Source of the DNA: JBEKIK01 sp050013075
GTDB taxonomy: Bacteria > Planctomycetota > Planctomycetia > Pirellulales > Thermoguttaceae
Length of the DNA: 36,140 nucleotides
Reading direction: 5' to 3'
Assembly: GCA_050013075.1 (NCBI GenBank)
Contig: JBEKFZ010000040.1
Location: 1 to 36,140 of the forward strand
Shown here: positions 31,276 through 36,140 of the stretch, one piece after another
Layout: each line of letters starts with the position of its first letter
How positions within the stretch are numbered: the stretch's first letter is position 1
Notes under the pieces: model-generated
Databases searched by the model: none
What the model was told of the DNA's origin: nothing
The model's input: the letters and a program-made list of their open reading frames with translations, nothing else
Program-made: the position numbers and the translations under genes

Positions 31276-31722
31276 CTAAATTATTGAGAAAAACCGGAGG
31301 AAATCAAGGGGTGGATTTCCCATCAAACTGTAAACCAAGATGACAAACACGATCAAAGTTACGGTGACGTAAGTCTTGTCGCCTTGCCGGAGAAAAGCGA
31401 CCAGCGATAACAGAACCCGCATCACGGGCGTGGCAATCAGCAGCAATAAGCCAAGCTGAATAATTCCCCGGCCGCTTTCGGCCAGGGCATCTTTAACGAT
31501 TCCCCGGACGGATCGCAAGTCGGCAGGTTCGCCCTTGAAAAACCGGTAATCGGGCAAGTTCATTCCATGACGTGACAGATAAATTAGGGCCCCGATCAAA
31601 ACCACCCCGGCCGAAACGATTACACCCGTTATGAGCACATTGCCCAGGATTGTTTCCACCCGCTGATCGGTCCAGGCGAGGCGTTTTTTGTCTCGATCCT
31701 CGTTGTAATGACTGTCGTCCAT
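31276..31722 (-). CDS. DUF1634 membrane protein
   Basis: A 148-residue protein with three hydrophobic helices (residues about 26-50, 90-110, 115-135) and conserved-looking polar ends. DUF1634 proteins are repeatedly found directly after TauE/SafE permeases, and here the gene starts 7 bp after the permease stop, so the two are surely co-transcribed and probably form one exporter. GGGAG inside the permease end serves as ribosome binding site. Confidence 0.85.
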   Translation of the reverse strand: MDDSHYNEDRDKKRLAWTDQRVETILGNVLITGVIVSAGVVLIGALIYLSRHGMNLPDYRFFKGEPADLRSVRGIVKDALAESGRGIIQLGLLLLIATPVMRVLLSLVAFLRQGDKTYVTVTLIVFVILVYSLMGNPPLDFLRFFSII

Positions 31723-31729
31723 ATCTATT

Positions 31730-32566
31730 TCAAAATCTCCCGGTCAGGCCGTTGTAGATCATTTCGACGGCCAACAGCACAATCACCACTGCAAATACCT
31801 TGCGTAAAATTACGCTCTTTGCACTCTTCAGAAAAACCGTGGCCAACATTGCGCCGGGAAGGACTCCGAGCACGACCGGCATCGCCAAACCGGGGTCGAT
31901 ATAACCGCGGTTAAGATACACGCCGGCGCTGGCGGCCGCCGTCACTCCGATCATGAAGTTGCTGGTGGTCGTGGAGACCTTAAATGGAATCCGCATGGCT
32001 TGATCCAAGGCCAATACTTTCAAAGCGCCGGAACCGATTCCCAAAAGTCCTGAAAGCCCGCCGGCCACGAACATCAAACCAAAGCCCGCCGGCACGCCGC
32101 GGACGTGGTAGGCGATTTGCCCGTCAGGGCCGGGATAGGCCCCGTCGAAATGCAAATATGCCGCAATCCGATCGGGCCGCTGGTTTCCCGATGTTGCCTG
32201 TCGGGGGCGGCTCGACAGGTATGCCGATCCGATCAATACGATACCAAAGATTACAGCGACGATGTCGGGCGACAATCGTGCTGCAACGCCGGCGCCGACT
32301 AAGGCCCCGACGGTCGTGGCGATTTCCAGGAACATGCCGATTCGCATGTTGGTAAAGCCCTCTTTGACATAAGCCGCCGCGGCGCCGGATGAGGTTGCGA
32401 TTACCGAAACCAACGATGCACCGATGGCATAACGGATATCCACTCCGAAAGCCAGGGTCAAAAGCGGCACGATGACCACCCCGCCGCCCAGTCCGGTCAA
32501 TCCGCCCAAAAACCCGGCGGCCAGTGAGCCGAGCCAGATCAAACCCGTAAATTCCAGTACGTTCAT
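31730..32566 (-). CDS. TauE/SafE family anion exporter
   Basis: A 278-residue permease with about eight hydrophobic helices in two repeats. Each repeat starts with a glycine-rich motif: GFLGGLTGLGGGVVIVPLL and VAGGLSGLLGIGSGALKVLAL. The family exports sulfite, sulfoacetate and related organosulfonates; the actual substrate is unknown. Forms a pair with the DUF1634 gene. A GGCAC-GA-GTGCC palindrome lies upstream. Confidence 0.92.
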   Translation of the reverse strand: MNVLEFTGLIWLGSLAAGFLGGLTGLGGGVVIVPLLTLAFGVDIRYAIGASLVSVIATSSGAAAAYVKEGFTNMRIGMFLEIATTVGALVGAGVAARLSPDIVAVIFGIVLIGSAYLSSRPRQATSGNQRPDRIAAYLHFDGAYPGPDGQIAYHVRGVPAGFGLMFVAGGLSGLLGIGSGALKVLALDQAMRIPFKVSTTTSNFMIGVTAAASAGVYLNRGYIDPGLAMPVVLGVLPGAMLATVFLKSAKSVILRKVFAVVIVLLAVEMIYNGLTGRF

Positions 32567-32602
32567 GGCCGTATCCGTATTCGCTCGGCAAATCGCATCC
32601 GC

Positions 32603-32620
32603 CCGGCACGAGTGCCGGGG
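32603..32620. repeat. Palindrome CCCGGCAC-GA-GTGCCGGG plus GGCTAAAC tail
   Basis: Perfect 8-base arms between rnd and the TauE/SafE gene, followed by GGCTAAAC. Same family as 23709-23726. Confidence 0.8.
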
Positions 32621-32646
32621 CTAAACATGAAAGTACGATCCACCGC

Positions 32647-33927
32647 TTAGTTTTTCGGTTTGCGTTTTCGTTTTCTTCTAATGCCCGGGGAATGTTTTAA
32701 ATGCAGAGATTTGGGCGAAGTATCGCTTTCGGCGCTATCTACTACATGTTCTTCCGCGCCTTCGAACGTCAAGGGCGCGTCGGAGTGTGGATCGGTGACG
32801 CGGATGGCAACCTTGCCGCTTAAAAGGTCGTCGAACAACCGGCCGACGAATTCCTTGCGCCAGCCCAAGGACAGCCGGGGCGGGATTTTGGATTTTATTT
32901 TGCGAATGTCGTAGGCAATCAGTTCGCGGATGTCGTTGGGCGTGCCCACGATCGTGGGTGCCAACTGGGCCTGGCGACAGATGCTTCCCAAGGCGGCGAA
33001 GAGGAATTGGCCCAAAACCGAAAGTTGCGGCATTTGGTTGCCGTGGATTTTCACGGGTAGTTTTTCCTCGGGCAGGTCCAGTCCGCGCTGAATGCAGGCG
33101 GCGATTTCGTCCACGCGGCGGAGCAAATCGCCCCGTTCCATGCCCCGCAATGCGCGGATATGTCCGGGATCGGCCGTTCCGCGCCGGGCGAGCTCGACGA
33201 TCAAGTCGTCGCGGAGCACCCGGCGTGCGGGTTGATTGCGGCGTTTGGCCTCGGCGTCGCGCCAGCGATAGAGTTCCCTGAGGACGGCCAATGCACGACT
33301 GTCCAGCCCGGTGTTGCCCGACACCCTATGCCAGCGGTCGTGCAATATGGATGTTTCCGCCTCTTCCTGCCAGGTTGCCATTTCCTCCTGCATCCAGGTT
33401 TGCCGGCCGAGTTGATCGAGGCGCTCGCCCAGCAGGTTGCGAAGCTCCGGCAGGTATTGGGCGTCGGTAAGGGCATATTCGACCTGCCGCTTGGAAAGCG
33501 GACGGCGGCGCCAATCGGTGCGGGTTTCGTGCTTGGCGAACTTGTGTCCCAGCAGCTTGGATACCAGCGTGCCGTATCCGGCCGGATATTCCATGCCCGT
33601 CAGACCGGCGGCGATTTGCACGTCGAACAATCCGGCCGGGCGGCGGCCCGTGGCATGTAAGCAAAATTCCATTTCCCCGCGTCCGGCATGGACCACGGTT
33701 TCGTGCCCTTCGGCGGCAACGAGTTCCCAGAACGGAGTCAGGTCGCCGATCTCGACGGCGTCGATCGCCGCCAGTTCGTTTGCGGCCGACACCTGCACCA
33801 GGCAGAGCACGGGCCGGTAGGTATGCTCGGATACGAATTCGGTGTCGAAGGCGATCGACTTGCACGAGGCCAACGCCCGGCAGTATTCCTTTAACTGGTC
33901 GCTTGTGGTGATGTATTCGTACTGCAT
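32647..33927 (-). CDS. rnd: Ribonuclease D (3'-5' exonuclease, DEDDy, with HRDC)
   Basis: A 426-residue protein. ExoI Asp28 and Glu30 (IAFDTEFVSE); ExoII VVHAGRGEMEFCLHATG, where Glu replaces the usual Asp; ExoIII QVEYALTDAQYL, with the Tyr-x3-Asp of the DEDDy class. The helical C-terminal half (about 210-370) contains an HRDC-type fold (LYRWRDAEAKRRNQPARRVLRDDLIVELARR). RNase D trims the 3' end of tRNA precursors. The start is six bases after the antiporter stop, so coupled. The ExoII Asp-to-Glu change is unusual, and effect on activity is unknown. Confidence 0.93.
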   Translation of the reverse strand: MQYEYITTSDQLKEYCRALASCKSIAFDTEFVSEHTYRPVLCLVQVSAANELAAIDAVEIGDLTPFWELVAAEGHETVVHAGRGEMEFCLHATGRRPAGLFDVQIAAGLTGMEYPAGYGTLVSKLLGHKFAKHETRTDWRRRPLSKRQVEYALTDAQYLPELRNLLGERLDQLGRQTWMQEEMATWQEEAETSILHDRWHRVSGNTGLDSRALAVLRELYRWRDAEAKRRNQPARRVLRDDLIVELARRGTADPGHIRALRGMERGDLLRRVDEIAACIQRGLDLPEEKLPVKIHGNQMPQLSVLGQFLFAALGSICRQAQLAPTIVGTPNDIRELIAYDIRKIKSKIPPRLSLGWRKEFVGRLFDDLLSGKVAIRVTDPHSDAPLTFEGAEEHVVDSAESDTSPKSLHLKHSPGIRRKRKRKPKN

Positions 33928-33933
33928 GAGATT

Positions 33934-35505
33934 TTAGAAGAACAATAAGGTTGTAAGGATAAAAATAGGTATCAAAATTGCGCCGCTATAGAGCATATAC
34001 CCGAAAAAGCCGGGCATTCTCAGACCCGACTTTTCGGCAATGGTCTTGACCATGAAATTCGGCCCGTTGCCTATGTAGGTGTTCGCACCCATGAACACCG
34101 AACCCAGGCTGATTGCGGCCAGCAGGGGTTCGGAAACGCCGGCAACGGGCAAGTGCAATCCCAATTTGGCCGTCACCGATTGGGCCGCGGTGAAGAAGAC
34201 CACATAGGTAGGGGCGTTATCCAGCACCGACGACAAAGAGCCGGTGGCCCAAAAAAAGTGCCAGGGCCGGGTCAAGCCCAAACTCGGACCGCCAATGGAA
34301 AGAATTTGCAAGGCCGGCTGCATGGTGATGAATATGCCGAGGAACAGGGCCGCCACTTCGATGATCGCGGCGTAGTTGAAATTATTGTCTTCCCGCGGTG
34401 TTCGGCTGCCCAGTGCCAGGGAAAGGGCCACCAAAAACAATTGTACCATCTCACGTAAGTATAACCACGGATGCCAGTCTGTGCCGGGCATCGACTTGCC
34501 GGGATCCAAAAAGGCCGTCGAAAGCACCACGCCTAAGAGTAAAATGACATTCGGCCAGATGCCGTTGAGTTTCAGGGGACGGACTTGCGTCTCGTCGCGG
34601 ACGATGTCGGATATTTCTTCATGCGGATAGTACCAGAAGCGGTCCCAAAAGTAATAAATCACTATTAACAGTCCGTTTACGAATAGCCACTGTTTCCAGA
34701 AGGTCATGGTGTACAAGAAGGGAACTCCCAGCAGGTATCCCAAAAACAGCGGCGGATCGCCCAATGGCAAAAGGCATCCGCCGCAATTGCAGACCACAAA
34801 GATGAAAAAAATTACCGTATGAACAACGTGTTTTCGTTCGCTGTTGGTTTCCAAAAGCGGCCGGATCAAGAGCATGGCCGCGCCCGTGGTGCCGATGACG
34901 CTAGCCAGCACCCCGCCGACCAACAGAAACATGGCATTGGTAAAAGAATGGGCACGAAGATCACCCGTGATGCGAATGCCGCCGCTAATAACATAAAGAC
35001 TGAACAACAACACGATGAAGGGGACATACTCCTTGAGCATCGCATTGGCGAAGACATTCCAGGTCAGTTCGTAATTAGGACCTGATTGGCTGGGCAAAGC
35101 GACGTGGTGGGCGGGCCAATGGGCTTCGACGGGCTGGTTGTGAATCCAAAGGTAATACCCCAAGGTGATTGCCGCCAAAACGGCCGCTACGTAAAAACGA
35201 TGCAGGTTGCGTTCCCACCAATGCTCGGTCCAGTGCAAGAGGGGAAATATCGCGATCACGCCCAACATCAAAGCGAATGGCAGCACCATCCACAGCGGCG
35301 GCGCAGGGACTTCGATTTCAGAGGGTTTTTCCTTTGTCGTTTGGGCTTGTGAGGGGACTGAATGATTGCTTTGGGTTGCGACGATCGCGGAGGTGGCCTG
35401 CCGTGGAAGATCAAACCACAATGCCGCCAGATAGACGGCAACTAAAATGCCGATGCCGAAAAGTATGAATTTGCTCGATCCGGCGGAAGAATTCACGTCG
35501 GCCAT
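33934..35505 (-). CDS. NhaD-like Na+/H+ antiporter (ion transporter superfamily)
   Basis: A 523-residue membrane protein with about 12 hydrophobic helices. Conserved stretches include GGIRITGDLRAHSFTNAMFLLVGGVLASVIGTTGAAMLLIRPL, CNCGGCLLPLGDPPLFLGYLLGVPF, and SSVLDNAPTYVVFFTAAQS with GANTYIGNGPNFMVK near the end. These are typical of NhaD-type sodium/proton antiporters of the CitMHS/ArsB fold. A hydrophilic stretch rich in Gln/Pro/Thr (40-70) follows the first helix. First gene of the row with rnd. Substrate choice is inferred from family. Confidence 0.85.
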   Translation of the reverse strand: MADVNSSAGSSKFILFGIGILVAVYLAALWFDLPRQATSAIVATQSNHSVPSQAQTTKEKPSEIEVPAPPLWMVLPFALMLGVIAIFPLLHWTEHWWERNLHRFYVAAVLAAITLGYYLWIHNQPVEAHWPAHHVALPSQSGPNYELTWNVFANAMLKEYVPFIVLLFSLYVISGGIRITGDLRAHSFTNAMFLLVGGVLASVIGTTGAAMLLIRPLLETNSERKHVVHTVIFFIFVVCNCGGCLLPLGDPPLFLGYLLGVPFLYTMTFWKQWLFVNGLLIVIYYFWDRFWYYPHEEISDIVRDETQVRPLKLNGIWPNVILLLGVVLSTAFLDPGKSMPGTDWHPWLYLREMVQLFLVALSLALGSRTPREDNNFNYAAIIEVAALFLGIFITMQPALQILSIGGPSLGLTRPWHFFWATGSLSSVLDNAPTYVVFFTAAQSVTAKLGLHLPVAGVSEPLLAAISLGSVFMGANTYIGNGPNFMVKTIAEKSGLRMPGFFGYMLYSGAILIPIFILTTLLFF

Positions 35506-35680
35506 CCAATTCTTGGTAATCTATGTGATGTGTTGTTAAAAAGAATCCAGTATTTTGCGGATCAAAAGTAAATGATATTGAAAAAGCTGAACCTTGCAAT
35601 CTGGGGCAGGTTTTACCGGATCTTCCACTCGTCCTACATTGCCCAAACTTCCCATACAATTTGAATGTGTGTGTCATTTA

Positions 35681-35815
35681 AAGCCTATCCCAAAACAATA
35701 ATGTCATTCTGAGCGAAGCGAAGAATCTAGAAGGGACATATGGCTAAAATGGGCAATATATTGCCAAATACGGGAGATCCTTCGCTACTCTCAGGATGAC
35801 TTTTGGGATAGGTTC
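35681..35815 (-). mobile_element. MITE-like element, copy 2 (inverted)
   Basis: A 135-bp element. Read on the minus strand it differs from the copy at 20578-20711 by about four positions. Flanking TTA at 35678-35680 and 35816-35818 is the target duplication. It lies between the antiporter and the last gene. Confidence 0.85.
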
Positions 35816-35850
35816 TTAGTGTTAAAATGGGAGATCAGTCCAAAGTTTAC

Positions 35851-35880
35851 TTGACAATTTTTTTTAGTAAGCAATACTAT
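35851..35880 (+). promoter_or_regulatory. Candidate sigma-70 promoter
   Basis: Perfect TTGACA (35851-35856), 18-bp spacer, then TACTAT (35875-35880), upstream of the gene that starts at 35994. The leader would be about 110 nt and is AT- then T-rich (aattttttct). Confidence 0.5.
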
Positions 35881-35993
35881 CGTTTTCCAAGGATTTTTTT
35901 CAATTTTTCTTTTTTAAAAGGGGAGTATGATTTTTTTCCTTTCAGGACAGGATTAGTCCGGAAGTTTAACTTTTTCGGTGAAGGAGCTTGATC

Positions 35994-36140
35994 GTGCCGA
36001 AATCTGTATTGGAAGCGATCAAACTGGGGCAATGGGATTTTGAGCCGCCGGAGGCGGATCCCGCTGAATTCGAGGCCGCCGACGCCATGCCCGGCACAAA
36101 GGAAAAACTACTCGTTATGGCCGAGCGTGTCCAGCGCGGT
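35994..36140 (+). CDS. Start of a hypothetical protein, 3' end outside window
   Basis: GTG at 35994 with AAGGAG seven bases upstream opens a frame to the window edge (49 codons). It begins VPKSVLEAIKLGQWDFEPPE and continues with acidic residues and then GTKEKLLVMAERVQRG. No stop is in the window and no family is certain. The good promoter and ribosome binding site support a real gene. The acidic N-terminus is reminiscent of small planctomycete proteins of unknown function. Confidence 0.7.
   Translation, partial: MPKSVLEAIKLGQWDFEPPEADPAEFEAADAMPGTKEKLLVMAERVQRG

Noticed and set aside
1..36140. tRNA, rRNA or prophage genes
   Set aside because: No cloverleaf with a CCA-adjacent acceptor, no rRNA stretch and no phage structural or integrase gene was recognised by reading.

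Overview
The window looks like chromosomal DNA of a flagellated member of the Planctomycetota, probably Pirellulales-like. The grounds are an ECF sigma factor paired with a membrane serine/threonine kinase, secreted proteins with proline/glycine-rich low-complexity tails, an flhA-flhF-fliA flagellar block with a short FlgM, and intergenic spaces packed with small palindromes. The lineage is inferred from gene content. No rRNA, tRNA, CRISPR array or transposase gene was found.

Layout. 2-6422: the 3' part of a secreted-type alpha/beta hydrolase, a convergent exported protein, and an HD-domain phosphohydrolase. 6450-8730: a repeat-rich accessory stretch with a free-methionine-sulfoxide reductase, a ribbon-helix-helix protein, an AT-rich DUF5677-like gene and an orphan nucleotidyltransferase. 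8731-10472: purB facing flgM. 11387-13892: an EF-hand secreted protein, a small conserved-looking protein and a VapBC-type pair. 13963-18805: the minus-strand flagellar block flhA-flhF-small membrane protein-fliA, with a candidate sigma-28 promoter inside it. 19230-23413: a DUF457/YdjM-type membrane protein, dtd, pdxA, an ECF-like sigma factor and a methyltransferase-like protein. 23802-27873: leuC-leuD, an intact MntA-HepT toxin-antitoxin pair, a glycine-rich coding remnant and bioB. 28110-30472: ECF sigma factor plus membrane kinase. 30565-35505 (minus): NhaD-like antiporter, RNase D, TauE/SafE exporter, DUF1634 protein, zinc-ribbon membrane protein. 35994-end: the start of another gene with a good promoter and ribosome binding site.

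How the genes fit together. FlhA (export gate), FlhF (SRP-type GTPase), FliA (sigma-28) and FlgM (anti-sigma-28) form a flagellar control set. LeuC/LeuD make isopropylmalate isomerase; PdxA, BioB and PurB serve PLP, biotin and purine synthesis; Dtd proofreads D-aminoacyl-tRNA. TauE/SafE with DUF1634 is a recurrent anion-export pair.

The unusual content is mostly non-genic. (1) A perfect 26-bp-arm palindrome sits in frame inside the kinase domain at 29267-29345. (2) Two about 97% identical 134/135-bp MITE-like elements (20578-20711 and 35681-35815) have terminal inverted repeats and 3-bp TAA/TTA target duplications; a decayed third copy lies near 23536-23653. (3) At least ten intergenic arrays of degenerate short tandem words are present. 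Five of them end within 0-15 nt of a start codon that has no Shine-Dalgarno sequence. (4) Several families of short perfect palindromes recur through the window.
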